DNA of 64,000 bases from Alnus glutinosa (Eukaryota > Streptophyta > Magnoliopsida > Fagales > Betulaceae), in the NCBI RefSeq assembly GCF_958979055.1, contig NC_084891.1, positions 25,319,501-25,383,500 of the forward strand, given 5' to 3'. The position numbers were made by a program, and so were the translations under genes. Below the pieces are notes generated by a model. That model was not told the origin of the DNA and did no database searches. It saw only the letters and a list, made by a program, of their open reading frames with translations. Below, one piece after another: positions 48,454 through 61,318 of the stretch (the first letter of the stretch is position 1; each line of letters opens with the position of its first letter).

Positions 48454-51400
48454 TTAGTCTCTAACCTTAAACCTCTTACGGCGTGCATCATCAGGACTGA
48501 GGCGAGAAATTTGATGTTGATGTCTTGGAGCTTCACTTCTGTAATTTCCCGTTGCTATTTCTGGCATCCTACTAGTCCTCTCCTGTGTGTGACTTCTTGA
48601 ATTCCGGAAAAAGCTATCCTTCTCCCAAGTAACCTCATAATTGGCCTTCAATCGAGATCCTTGCTGCTCAACAGAAAGCCATGTTCAGTTACCAATGAGA
48701 AAATAAGTTCATCAATTAATTATTAAATCAAACAATCTAATCTAGGTATCTCTTGCCCCAGCTGAGGATCTTCTGCCTGCATCTTATGTCACCACCTGAG
48801 ACTCAAGACTTTCCTCGAATCTCAAGACATGACAATTCCCTTATTCATTACTTTGTCTGAAAAGGCTAATGTGTAATTATTTCTAACCATGGTTCAGTTT
48901 AGGATCTGATACTTGCTCAACTTCTTATCATTTTCTCCTAAATCTGTATTTTGAGATAAGAACTAGTCTTCTTTTGAGTTCCTATACCTGATTCCGATAT
49001 TTACTCTAAATTATATCCAAAAAGAGAGGAAGAAAAAGCTATAGAGAGAAGGAAGCCAGAGAAAAAGCCTAGAAAGAGAGAAGACGGAAGCCCAGAAAAG
49101 TCTTAGAAAGGAGGGAGGGAAGAGAGAACCAATTTCTCACCAATTTTTTTCCATATCAAAGTCTTTCTCCGTTGGACAACAAAACGTTGCTTAAATAGAC
49201 CCTGAGTAAAAACCCTAGGGCAATGACCATTTATTACTTACCTAACATAGTTTTATTTTTTTGCCTAACATAACCTAGGGCAACAGTGATGCCCATTTAT
49301 TGAATTACAAAAATAAATAACTCATAAAATAAAACATAAATTAATACACCAAATTAAAAACCTAACAAAAATCAAAATTCTTGCTATTGCGTTCCGCATC
49401 ACAGTGTCTACCTATCTGATTTGTTCTCTTTTTGCATCATAAATTCTGATTTAAAAGCTTATGATTATAATTAGCAGTTAATTGACCTCTAAATGTCTGA
49501 ATTGCTAAATCTTGCAAATTGAGGAGTACCCTCGAAATGAGCTCCGTTCTTGAAACTCAAATCTGATTCAAAGCTTGTTACTTCAATTTAAATCAGTTAG
49601 ATAACCGCTCTATTTTCCCCAGAATTGCCAAGTTGCAAACCATTTTATGTTCAGTTCTAGTGGGATTTCCACTAAACTCTTTGTCAATGTCGAATAGAGC
49701 TGAAGGGCTGTCTTGTTCCCTTTAAATTGCTAAGCTTGTTGCAGTGAAGATTCGTTCTTGACTCTATTGTTGAGCTACTCTTACGACATCAGTTTGAATT
49801 GAATCTATTCTACATGTAATTTTCTGCCCTAGCTAACTTATTTACTATGATCTAGTAGATTTTATTTTTGATAAGTCACTATGATCTAGTAGATATTCTT
49901 GGAACTTTGCGATGAACTTTGAACAACTTGAAAATTCATGCTTAAGTCATAAACTTAGTTATCTGACTCAAATCACTTTGATTCTTAGGAAGCTATAAAA
50001 TCAGTGAGTAACTTAGATTCGGCTCATTTTCTCTTGAATCCTAAATAAGTCGCTTTCAGTTGCTGGTTGTCTTGTAATTGGTTGATATCTATATTCTTTG
50101 GCTGCTTCTCTTGTTTTCCTCAAGCAATACATTATCTAGATTTGTTAAGATTTTTGGCTACATAGTTCTTTGATTGATGCATCAACTCCCAGCTCTGTAT
50201 TACTGTATATATGCTCACTGTAATTGGGTTAAACTGTTTCTCAAGTTCTTCATGAGTTGAACCTGAGTTTCAAAGTGAATATATTAAATAAGTCAAATTG
50301 TAATTTGAGTCATTTTGAACTCCTTGCTCATGAAGAACTGGGACTTGCAATATTTAGAATCTCATTGCATTACAGTCTAAGGTTCTAGTTGTTATTATCG
50401 GACTACTTGTAAAATTGAACTAAGAGTTTTATACTTCTATCTTTAACTCCCATTATGTTTCTGTTATATTTGATTCTATTATTATGTTCTGAATTTTCAT
50501 CTGATAGAGAACATTCTTAGGAATGTTGCACTCATTAGTGCTCTTATTAGTGTTGTAATTTTGTGTTTCCACACTCCTATCTTGTATTCTGATCTTGTGT
50601 GCATTGGTCATCATATCTAGAATTCATTACTGTCAAGAATTCCCTGTTTTTCATCTTATGGACCATGGACTAGTTACTTATTGAGCTGTCTTAGCTCATT
50701 TCTATTTTATTTGACCATTTTCATATTAATTAAAACTAGAGAGACAACTCTGTTGAAGGCTATGTGAATATGACAATATTTACTAATATATGGAGCTGAA
50801 TTATGAAGTGTAATACTTTATATCGTAATTCTGAAACTTTTGAGTTTTTAATTTGTAATGTAAATACTATTGGAGATTCAATTTTGTAATGTAATTCTGT
50901 TTACATGGTCAATATGAATAAGAGAATTGTCACACCTAAAGATTCAGACAAGGCTTGACATCTTATCTGAAAGCATACAACTTTTTCAAACTAGTTGATT
51001 GGGCATACAAGTAAAATTCATACTGGAGATAACAGTTTCAATACAGAGAAATCTACCGCTGTAGGCTTTAAAAGAGATGGTGAACCAAAAGCCATAACAA
51101 CTAATGAGTAAAATATTCAACCTGATGACCCTGAGTACCATTGACATGTGCGACTAAACATAAGCATCTTATATTTTGTTCATGCGGGTTAACAAAACTT
51201 AGGTGGGTCACTAAGATAGACATAGTTAAAATCGTGTATTGGAATCATTTAGGATTATACAATTTCATGTTATCCCTTTTCACGAAAAGTTCAGGAATGA
51301 GACACCCAAGTTGGTGTTCCAAGGACATCCAATGCACTTACTAATAACTGCCATTCATGCTTAAGAACAAATCCATCAGGTTTAACATTCAGATGCAAGG

Positions 51401-53192
51401 ACTCAAACTCAAAGGGTAGCTCAATCGGTCAGTGACCACACCTCATGAAGAGGAGCTCACTAGTTCAAATCTCCCATTTTCTTTACCTTGGGTCAAAAAA
51501 CTTATAAAAAAAATTCAGATGTAAGATGCTTCCAGGTATTTACGCTCAGTGACTCGTAATGATAAGACCAAATAACATGGTAGATAACTCCTGCAAAACT
51601 AAAGAACATGTAGAGATAAATAAAATTCCTACCTTTTGCAATGAGCGGCCGCATAACACCCTTAGAGCATTATAGAAGTCCTTGAATTTCTCGAACTGAA
51701 CTACAATCTTACAATTAAGACCCGAAACTATGTTCCCAATTTCCTCTGCTTCCTTACCTAGATCATTGTCCTCAGCAACATTAAGATTCCTACAGAGTGC
51801 GAGTAAAGGGAGAAACAAGAAGGATGATGCATAATCAGCTAATTACATTACATTGATGGCACAAATAAGTATAATTTATTCGTAATGGGCAATGGAAACA
51901 TATCATACAGATCATGAAGTGACATAGAAGCCACATAAAAATATATAGAACATAGATATTCAAAGACAACAAAATTATCGTATTCACAGCTTCTGAATCG
52001 TAACTTAGAAGCCCTTCACCCTTTTTTTTTTTTGTACTTATTTTGAAAGCGAAAAACGTATTAGAAAGGGTCAAACGAATTCAATCAAGTTCACAGGAGC
52101 ATACAAGGACACAAAAGTCTTTAGTTTTCAATGATGTCCGATTTCCATTATCCATTTTCACCAAGCAAAAGAAAAAGAAAACATAGAAACTAGGAAAGTA
52201 TCTCCAACTCTATAGTTTCCAAGCAAAACCTTTCAGTTATAATAGAAGTATCACAAAAGTAATCTACACCACTTCAAGTCAGTTGTAAAAGTATTCAAAA
52301 GAACAATAACGACCAAGAAGTCAGCATAATAGAGTCCAACAAAACACAAAATCAACAATCTAAAAGGTCTATGAGCAAGTACAAATAATCAGAAGCAAAA
52401 TAACAGCCAGATATAATCACATACCTTATATTCCCAAGTCTAGAAAAAATGGAATGCGTAACCAACATGGAAGGCTTAGACGAAACCAGCGGCTCCGCAA
52501 ACCACCGCGACGGGACCCCCCTCACTACAATCGTATCAGGCTCTTGCTTCCCACTCCTCGAATGCCCTGCCCAACAAATATATCAATTTAACTCTAACAA
52601 TTACCTGCAAATCAAAATAAAATCACTCTCAAACTCGTTTAAACACATTCAAAAGCCACGAACCCCGATTTCCAAAAGCGAAAAACTCCTCCCAAGCTTT
52701 CCTCATTGCCTCGAAATCGTCGGACGCCGGAACGACGACGTTGAGCTTGTACTTAAAACCTTCGAGGTTCAACTCCATCCCGTCCATTTTCTCCACGATG
52801 TATTTTCTCCAATCCAAGAACTTTTTCTCCAACACCTTCACGTCCTCCTCTTCTTCCTCAATGTTGTTCTTTCTACTGGACTGGTTGAGAAACCCTAGGT
52901 CGCGAATGAAGAGAGAGCCTTGGGCCACGGGGTCCTCGCGCTTGCGCTTCTTGAGGTCTCCAAGCGGTCGGATCTCCAGGTCCTCTTCCGGGACGGTGAC
53001 GGGGACGGAGAGCGAGGTCTGGAGGAAGTCTATGACAGTAAGCTTCACCTTCCACTCGTCGACCGGTTTGGTCACCGAGGGGCTCGTGGGGTAAACCGTG
53101 AAGGTGAGCTTCACGCGTGGCGCGAGCGTGAGCCCGTTCTCTAATTCTAGGCTTTCTGTTGGGGGAAGCGAATCTAAGTGTAGGTTGCTCAT
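48454..53192 (-). CDS. AKAP17A-like RRM protein (splicing-factor type)
   Basis: Plant counterpart of animal AKAP17A (XE7/SFRS17A), a splicing-related protein; the plant role is not established. Exons, minus strand: 53192-52664, 52566-52425, 51789-51633, 48663-48454, giving 345 residues. The N-terminal domain is MSNLHLD, then APRVKLTFTVYP, an acidic run of five Glu and Asp at about 130, and ASDDFEAMRKAWEEFF. An RRM-like domain spans 183-276: EPDTIVVRGVPSRWFAEP, FSRLGNIRNLNVAEDND, DFYNALRVLCGRSLQK. The tail is arginine-rich. I start at ATG 53192; the frame runs upstream to 53231 but only from GTG. Intron 3 is about 3 kb and holds an LTR-like fossil and a SINE. The last acceptor is a tandem GAGCAG. 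The family call is from memory of conserved stretches. Confidence 0.8.
49010..49401 (-). mobile_element. LTR-like fossil in AKAP17A-like intron 3
   Basis: Same order of words as 9222-9656 on the minus strand: TGATGCGGAACGC, CATTGCCCTAGGG, TCTATTTAAGCAACG, TTTTGTTGTCC, AAAGACTTTGATATGG, then a CT-rich tract. It is therefore the same family, decayed, without coding parts. It lies in sense orientation relative to the host transcript, as the other copy does. Confidence 0.35.
49402..51386. other. Intron 3 interior, no coding seen
   Basis: T-rich unique-looking sequence with no open frame of interest and no recognised repeat borders. An imperfect repeat of ACTATGATCTAGTAGAT occurs at about 49846 and 49879. 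Confidence 0.4.
51400..51512 (+). mobile_element. tRNA-derived SINE
   Basis: 113 bp. The A box is GGTAGCTCAATCGGT and the B box AGTTCAAATCTCC, at tRNA-like spacing, followed by a short unrelated tail ending in an A run. Target-site duplications ATTCAGATGCAAG (51387-51399) and ATTCAGATGTAAG (51513-51525) differ at one of 13 bases. Inserted antisense in an AKAP17A-like intron. The closeness of the duplications implies a fairly recent insertion. Confidence 0.8.
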
Positions 53193-53493
53193 TTCTCTGA
53201 AAATCAGGGTTTTGCTATCGCTCAGTGACACTGAGCTTTTGGAATGAGGTCAGGGAAAGAGGTAAACGAAAAACGGCGCCGTGTGTATTTTCTGCCAAGA
53301 GGTTTGTACTTGGTAGATGCGACGTCGTTCTGTTTGCTTAACGCGGAATGTAGACAGACTACCAAATGCTTAACGTGGCATATTACCAAACGAAATCTAT
53401 AAACGTTGGAGAAAGGGGAAAGTCAACGCGCAAATTAAACACCTTGCAAATATTGAAATAGACTAGGCACTAGGCAGGAGAGACGAGAGAGAG
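53193..53493. promoter_or_regulatory. Compact bidirectional promoter region
   Basis: Only 301 bp separate the start codons of the AKAP17A-like (-) and MGCF (+) genes. The half near the AKAP17A-like gene holds ACGGCGCCGT, a perfect 10-bp palindrome, and GACGTCG. No clear TATA box was found on either side. Transcription starts are not known. Confidence 0.55.
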
Positions 53494-53609
53494 ATGGGGT
53501 GCTTCTCTTGCTTCGACGGAGGCAACAAGCAACGGAGAAGGGAAGAAGAAAGGCTGGCCTCTGAAGAAGCTCGCGCTAAAGCCGCCGAAGCCGCCCAGAA
53601 AAGGCAATT

Positions 53610-53642
<33 letters not shown>

Positions 53643-55881
53643 ACCTCTTTTGGATTTGCTATGGTTGCATTGCCTATTAAATTCGTTGGATTGGGATTTA
53701 TCCAATATAATTATGCATTAATCCGGTGTTTTCTTTTTCTGATTAATCTGGTCCTAGAGAATTATGCAACATTGACAAATCATTAAACTTAAGGAAAACA
53801 ATGAAGGCTCTTTTTCTTTTCCTCGGTGGTTGTTGAGATCGGATTGAAATTGAACAAACGACTATGCCCTCAGTTGTGGTGGCTAGAGAGCATTTGGCTC
53901 ATGGGTTTTGAGTTCTAGAATTTGGGATTCTTTCGAGTTTATCCTTGGAGTCCAAGTCCCCATGGAATCGTTCATCTTCATCATTAGCATTAGAATATTG
54001 CAATTGTTTTTTAATGGGTTTTTTTTTAGGTCTTTTCTTCAGAGTTCGTTTCTGTTTTCTAATCACTTCATAATTAATATGGAGGTGTGCGCCCAAATAT
54101 GCATTAGATTGAAATATATATGTTCAATAGTCCAGGTTTTTTATTGGTAAGTTATGCATGAGCCATTGAGTCTTGAACCCACAACCTCTACCTATTCTTT
54201 CAGTCTTCTGGGATGAGGCAAATTAAATAATGTGAAATAGAGTCTTCCTATAAGACATATGTTGTAAATAGTAAGAGACTTTGTTGTGTTGTCGCCACTG
54301 TAAAATTAACATTTACCTTCTTAAGTACATTAAATTCAATTTCTAATAGGGCCCGAAATATTTTAAATAATTTGTTGCTTTTTCTCCTGCCGCTATTCAT
54401 GGACTCATGGTGATATCTGGAGATTCATCATAAATTGTTGTCATTAATCATAATTCGATTGCATGAGGACATAATTTTAGTTCTTTTATTAATATTTATT
54501 TTTCTTAAACTCGTAAGATATTTGCAATAGATGGCCAGGGGCCCAGGACGGTATCTCTTATTCAAATATGATATTACACTCATTTATTTGTCTAGTAGGA
54601 TAATCATACCTTCAACTAAACTCTAAATGGTGGTCATATTTCAGTCGGTGTTTGTTTTAGGAAATTGAATTTAAATTTTTTATTAATTTTGAATTTCAAA
54701 GTTTTACAAATATGATGTGGTATCCAACTAACAGAATCATGGCTAAACGTGGTCTATAATCTGCTAAATGCTTCATGTTCACCCTTGAAAATTGAAATGT
54801 CAGATCTAGCCCAATGATTTTACTCATCTTTACTACCTTCTTGATTTTGACTTTTCGAGATTTCTTTTGGGATCTTAGGGTTACCACGACCACTGGTAGA
54901 TAATTCCTATATTTTCTAATTGAAAATTGTTTGTCTTATTTCGTTCTTGAACAATTGGAATATGTAATTTGGTGCACAACATTTTACAACAGACCATTTT
55001 AGGAGAACTTGCATGCCACGAGACTATCATGATCAAAATATTTTTATTCAACTAATCCAATTCTTTCTTCACCTTTCATAAAAGCATTTACACATTCTTC
55101 AGTATAGGTATAAGCAATTGTGTAGAATCGCAGAAAACTTGGGGCCAGCACGGTTCTGAGTACTTAGGACCAAGATTATCCCATTATGCACATTGGTATT
55201 ATTGTGATTACAAATTTTAGAATTGATGAGTGATAGAATTATGGGTTTTTTACCACATGGCACATGCAAAGGACATGCATACACTTTGCGCTGAGTGTGT
55301 GCATGTCTACAAGGTGAGGCGTATTATATCCGGTGCCATTTAGCGCATGAGGCTAGCACTAAAATGGGTTGCTTTTGGCTTATAGCAATCTTACTCAGGA
55401 TGCAGCATGTGAAACAAATTCAGATTCTTATATAATGTTTTCTTCTTCTTTTTTTAAGATGAATCAACTTCTATTTGATGCTCATATAGTCATATTTGCA
55501 GGCAAGAGCAATTTGAAAAATCTCCTGCAGGAAGAGCTGCACGTGCACAACTACAGGGACTCGCAAAGCAATCTGCAAACTCTAACAAAGGCGAACCAGC
55601 TCTAAAGGTTTTAGTTATTGAGATGCTGATTTTTACTGCTTGCTCGTTGTAACATACGTTCCCGACCTAATACCAGCTGCATTTTTATCATGTCTTATAC
55701 TGCTATATGCGCTCCAGTTCATTTGATCGGGGATTTCATGCCTCTTTATAAAACACCCTTCTCTAATGAATCTTAATGTGGATTCTTAGACCAGTCTGAA
55801 TGTTTATTTGAAATCGCAAATAATACACAAGTCTGACCTTCTGTTGGTTTGGTGTTGCGGATGCAGTGGCAGATGTCTTGA
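53494..55881 (+). CDS. Conserved 76-residue MGCF protein
   Basis: Small protein that I recognise as conserved in plants, function unknown. Exons 53494-53603, 55502-55607 and 55867-55881; the last codes only WQMS plus stop. The N-terminus MGCFSCFDGG has Gly2 with Cys3 and Cys6, which fits N-myristoylation and palmitoylation, so membrane attachment is likely. Residues 13-40 are a charged Arg/Glu/Ala helix (RRREEERLASEEARAKAAEA). The second half has GRAARAQLQGLAKQSANSNK and ends ALKWQMS. Intron 1 has a GC donor (AAAAG|GCAATT). The frame is intact through all junctions. It is divergent from the AKAP17A-like gene. Confidence 0.85.
53604..55501 (+). other. GC-AG intron in MGCF gene
   Basis: Exon 1 ends CCCAGAAAAG and the intron starts GCAATTTC followed by a (TC)n run (53611-53641); the acceptor is TTTGCAG|GCAAGAG. 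AG plus G gives Arg and continues QEQFEKS, so no other junction fits. 1898 bp. Confidence 0.75.
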
Positions 55882-58091
55882 GGTGAAGCTTTTTGTTTTT
55901 TCAACTCAATTGTCCGTTAAGTTGGTGAGTATTCTACCTAGTAAAATCTAGTTATCCTTTCATTCTAAGTTATGCAGGATGAGATGGACCTTTCTGAAGG
56001 TCAATGAAGTTTTGTTTTCTTTAGCATGCATCATGCCTGTAGTTTTAAGTCGCATTTTGTGACGTTATTATGGCTATTCTTGTGTATTCGCATAAGACTT
56101 TGAGTGCTGTGTACCGGGACGATGTTATTAGCAAATAAGACTTTACTTCTGTTGCTTCAAGCAGTTTAATGAAATTTAATCTGAGTTTTTAATGTTATTA
56201 GCAAAGCAATATTATCAATTAATTACTTGTATGCACCATGGGAAGAGTGGAAAGTTTGCTTTGTAGTTCATGACATTCGTGCCCTTCACTTTAACTACAT
56301 TCCTTTTTTTTCTTTCCATGCAGTGTTTATAATAAGATTCAAATGTATCTTCTCCACTGCCTTTTCTTGGAGTTCAAACAGTTGATGACTACAGAGCAAA
56401 TGCAACAACAACAAAAGTTTATTCTTGTTTTATGTTTAATTATGATGTAAAAAGCACTATAATAAACTAAAATGCATGTTTGTTTCTTCTGTAATATCTC
56501 CCCTTGTTGCCTCTGCGCATCAAGTTTTTAGCCCCTTTAGCTTGTATAGGAACTCCAGCTTTATGTAGTTCAAAATTGGTGATGTAGAAGGGTAGTCATT
56601 ATTTATAAATGTATGTCTCGTGCCTTCGCTTTTGTTGGCAATTCTGGTACGAGGCTCCATCAAATCTCTGTACAGCTTTTAACATCTCTCATTAGACCAA
56701 TATGATCGCATGGACAGCCGAATATTTAAATGTCATGATACTTGTGGTTTCATTATTTATTAAAAAAGGTCCTTGGGAGACTAGAGCTTTCCAAGTTTTT
56801 TAATTTGATATTTGATACCACCATTTAAAAACTTAAACGAAATTTTTGTCGGGTATAGAAAGTCATTTAAAACCAATAAAAATGTTGTCACAAGTACAAA
56901 ATATCAATTTTTTTAATTTTTATTTTATTTTTTTATTGGGTGTCAAGCTGTGGTGGCATGTTGTACACGTGGGAAACATTTTGTTAAGTTTTTAAAGGGT
57001 AAATGCACGGTGGTATCAAATTGATAAACTTGGACAATACAAATATAGTTTTCTCTCCGTAATATTCCGGTATCTTTTGCATAAAAAGCAAGACATCATA
57101 TAACAATTATGAATTTAACCCACAACATATAACAATTATGTATTTAACCCTATGTAATTGGAGTTGTATGCTAACTATTTTCTTACCTTTTTTCCTTTCT
57201 GCTACAAAAAGTCCAAACATTAACAAACAAACACTTAAAAAACTCAGAACTCATTTCATCTTTACATCGCATCAAAACATATTTTTAATCTTATTTCTCT
57301 ATTTTTAATTTGGCAACAACCAACCTTCCAATAAAAGATTAGGTGAGACAAATCATCTTATTTGGCCTTACATGTAAGTCTCACAAATCGAATAAAAGAT
57401 TTGCAAAAAGAGTGGACGGGGCGAAATGATATTTAACCTCTCTCTAATGGTCAAACCCTACTTTGTAGATATAAATTCTTCCGTTAGGTAATCATTGTAC
57501 ATTTTAATCACGACAAGGCTTTTCTGATAGGAGACTTGTAATGATGACCTGCGTGGGTATGGGTTACCCTATATACCATAAAAGACCTCACTCCTGAGTC
57601 CTGATGGAAGGCATTTGGCGTGCCAAGACCCATTATTAACTCCACTCGGTTCACCTAATGGCTGCAAGCCTGCAACCCCTATGGTGGAAAGCTGCACCAA
57701 ATCATGCTCCACTGCTACTTCCTGTCTTCCCAACTCAGCTCATTGGTGAGTTGCAACTTTAACTTTCGTAGTTCAAACAAGTGGGCAGATGGAGTGAGAG
57801 ATGAGCAAGAAGAATTCAGCACAATATATATTTCACTACTTAATCCACCACGTGAGTGAATTGCTAAATACAGTGCTACAGAGACGAATACATCAATCTA
57901 TCCTATGATTCATTAAGAAACCCTGACCTAACGTACATTTTGATTTGAACGAGTAGCCAGGGTTTCTATACATTCTTAATCAAGGAAATCGAATATGAAA
58001 CAATGCTGAGTGGAACAAGCAGTAACCATTCAGATATTGCATCCATTTTTCTGTCATAGAGTTGTCTGCTTAAGGTATTGGAAAACCAATG
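55882..58091. other. Intergenic between convergent MGCF and NPGR1 genes
   Basis: The MGCF 3' UTR probably extends to about 56470, where AATAAACTAAAATGCATG gives a possible polyadenylation signal. 56770-57060 has words such as GTACACGTGGG and GGGTAAATGCACGGTGG that resemble decayed foldback-element arms. No gene is seen. Confidence 0.4.
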
Positions 58092-61000
58092 TCACCAAAA
58101 GCTTTGAACAGGAGCTGACAGCTTAAGCTCATATGCAGCTTGAAAGTAGTCTGCTGCTTGTTGTAAGGAGCCTTCCATTTTCGAAAGCAATCCAAGGTTC
58201 AACCATGCTCCATGGTTCGTGGGGTCTAATCGTAAAGCATTCATTAAAAAACTTCTTGCAATTGGGAGTGATTGGCTACCAAGTTTCATCAGTACTTCAG
58301 CAGTAGAAACAATACTTGGAACGTAATCCGTTTCTATTGACAACGAGACTGCGAAGGAAACTAAGGCTTCCTTGTAGAGTGATTGAGCTACAAACAACAT
58401 GCCTGCAAATTTTTGGAAGGGATAAAATTGTAAATTTTGAAATATGTACTTCCAAGAATTCACTACAGAATTAGGACTCCACTTTCTTACAACCATTACA
58501 TATGAACATTCATAATATCATGAAATGAAGTGCACGTGTGTGAGTGTGTGTGCATTTGGATGAATAGAAGCACACATTAAACATTTCAGTTAATGCACAA
58601 AAGACTGCATAAAGAGACTTGATTTCAACCTGTTGTATGCCAACTCCTGGAGGAATAAAATTCAAATGACTTGGCTTTGTCCACACAAAGTTCTGCATCA
58701 ACCCATGAACCAAGTTCAGTGTAAATGGATGCCAAATCCTGCCAGGCTGTCATTTCCAATTTTCTTTCTGCTAATGCCTGCAAAAAGGCAGGAAATTTTC
58801 AGGAAGAACATACCTTTTCTTTTTTCTTTTTTTTTTCTTTTTTATCAAGAGGTGAAGGGTTATATTTATAAATAGAACATGCATAATGCAAAATTGATGT
58901 GAATGTGTGCACATATATATATATCCATGTGTCTATATGCATGCATAGTCATATTAAAACGAAGACTGAAACATGATGACTTCATATAGAACTTTCAAAT
59001 TGTACTGAAGTGCAAATATTACCTGCCTATCGCTGAAAAAAAAATTAAAAGTGAAATTGGTTGAGATCAGAGATTAAATGTAAAAACCAAGAAATTCACA
59101 TTGATGTTTCACATAACAAAGCTCAGATTGCTTTAATTAATATCATTTGGATTGAGTGCACGTGCAGCATAAGATTGAAGAACACGCACATCGGAAACCA
59201 AGTAGTTCACTTGATCAAAGTTCTTCACTTGAAGCTCCCTTTGTGCTTGAATCAGAGCTAACAAGAGTCTATAGGTTTCTATTGCTTGCTTGGGCTGTTC
59301 CTGAGCAATCTGAAGCACAGCTTTCAATCTAAGAAGTCCTAACTGATCACTCATCCCAGCCTCATCCAAAGCAAAATCGACTATGGTTTCAGCATCATTG
59401 AATCGCTGCTCAGCAGAAAGTACAAGACTTAAAAGTTTCCAACCTCTTCCTGAGCTGCCAGCCACCATCCCAGAATACATCATTGCATTGTCAAAAGCTA
59501 CATCCAGATTCCTCTGCAATGCATTCTCTAGCCCAAGGCTAAACATCACTTCTGGATCCTCCTTCCCAATAAGAGCAGCATGGTTTAGAGTGTTCAAAGA
59601 TTCTTTCTGAAAGAGATTTCGATCAGAATCTAAGACACAAACTCTAGCAGCACTCCCATAGCAAACGCCAAGGAATTTGTGGGCTTGACCCATGAAATGC
59701 CCATTCTGATGATCAGCCGAATCAATAACCTTACGCGAAAAGTAAATCCCTTGGTGAGCATGGTTCGGATCTTGGGAACACAATTTTGCTCCCAGCAAAA
59801 AAGAAGGAACATGGGGTTTGTGCTTTGCTTCAGAACAACCCGAAACCTTTCTTAAAAGGTTCAAAGCCGTTTCATTTTGTCCTGCAGCATTGTAGCAAAG
59901 AGCAAGAAAGTACCACCTCTTAGCTCGGTTGTAGATACCTGGCATGACCTGCTCCACATGATCAGCTAATAATTCGAACTGGCCAGTAATTGAGAGTGCA
60001 TAGGTCAGATGGTCCATAATTTCTGCATCCCATTTTATTTCCAGTAATGCCACTTTTCTCATGAGTATTAACAACAAAAGGATTGCTTCTTCCGTGTTAT
60101 TCTTAGGGATTGTCGGACCCCATGCTTGTGACTGTGGGGGAACGCTTGCTTCAACCCCACCATAAAGTAACGTGGCAGCTAAGTCCTTCTGTACAGCAGC
60201 CAACCTCTGGTGGTCCAAGTTCCATGGCTTAACTAGAGCCCGGCGATATGCAATGATAGCTTCATCAAGAACGCCAGCCTTGGTCCACAGTTTTGGGAGC
60301 AACTCCAATGATTTGTGAAACATCTCCAGCAACTTGCAGTCTTCACCAATGCCCTCAGACATTCCATTGGGTAGTGCTGATTCAACAGTATCCAGAATTA
60401 TTTTGCACTCCTTTGCAGCCTCTGATGAATGAGAAAGTATCAGAACCACAAGAACTTTTTAATAAAAAATGAGTAATACTAATTAGTAGACTGTTGTACG
60501 ACTATCATAATGATGTGACCCTTGGTAATTTTTTTTTACAAATGCTGTTCTAATGGCCGATTGATTAAAGCATTGACGCTCTAGCTAAAATATGAAATAA
60601 ATTTCAAATCCAAACCATCTGATACACCACTAGCGGTAACATCCCAGTCATGTTATTGAAACATCACACTGCAAAGAGGTACCAATGCATTCCAACAATT
60701 CTACCCAAGTAGAAAACTTCCTCCTAATTATCATACAAGCAGACAATTTAAGCTGTGACAAGAAACAAAAGGTTTCATACCTATATATCGCCCAAGTTGC
60801 TCAAGTGATTTTGCTTTAAGCAAGATCGCTTCAAGAAGTAAGCTCACCGAATGCATCGACATCACACCAGGAGGTATGTTATCACCTTTAGCACGCGGTT
60901 TTTTCAGCCTAGTTCTCGCAACAATAGCCCAGGTCATCCTTGGGGTTAAACCTTTTATGTCAATACCCTGAAATACCTGAAGGGCAGCATCATAAATCCC

Positions 61001-61318
61001 TCTTTGGAACTCAAGCCTCCCCAACAGAGCCCTAGCTTCCTGATCAAAACCCATTCAATCAAAATTTAATACTGATAATACTGGACAGCTAAAATAGCAA
61101 TAAATCAGTAGGCTAAACAAACCCACCTCATAATTTAAGGAGAGAGCTTCTTTTAAAGTGGATTCAGCTTCGTCCACCTGGGTATCCTCCAATTTCGACT
61201 CCCAGTCACCAGTCCTCGACGAAAGACCATTTACCGAGAAATCCCTCGTCGCCAGCGACTCCGGCGACTGCGGTGGCTCGTCGAACTTGAATTGCTCTCC
61301 TGAGCAAGCACACAACAT
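58092..61318 (-). CDS. NPGR1: TPR calmodulin-binding protein NPGR1
   Basis: NPG1 and its relatives bind calmodulin through TPR repeats; NPG1 is needed for pollen germination, and the family also works with PI4K-alpha complexes at the plasma membrane. Exons, minus strand: 61318-61127, 61039-60781, 60421-59211, 58777-58630, 58402-58092. They join in frame to 706 residues, as in Arabidopsis NPGR1. The start MLCACSGEQF followed by SPESLATRDFS is the NPGR1-type N-terminus. TPR-like helices run through the protein, e.g. ARALLGRLEFQRGIYDAALQ, WYFLALCYNAAGQNETALNL and AWLNLGLLSKMEGSLQQAAD. The C-terminus AYELKLSAPVQSFW is family-typical. Cysteines at 3, 5 may be acylated (inference). Confidence 0.93.

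Noticed and set aside
54150-54205. GAACCCACAACCTC word as a possible reverse-strand SINE B box
   Set aside because: No matching A box at the right distance and no target duplications.
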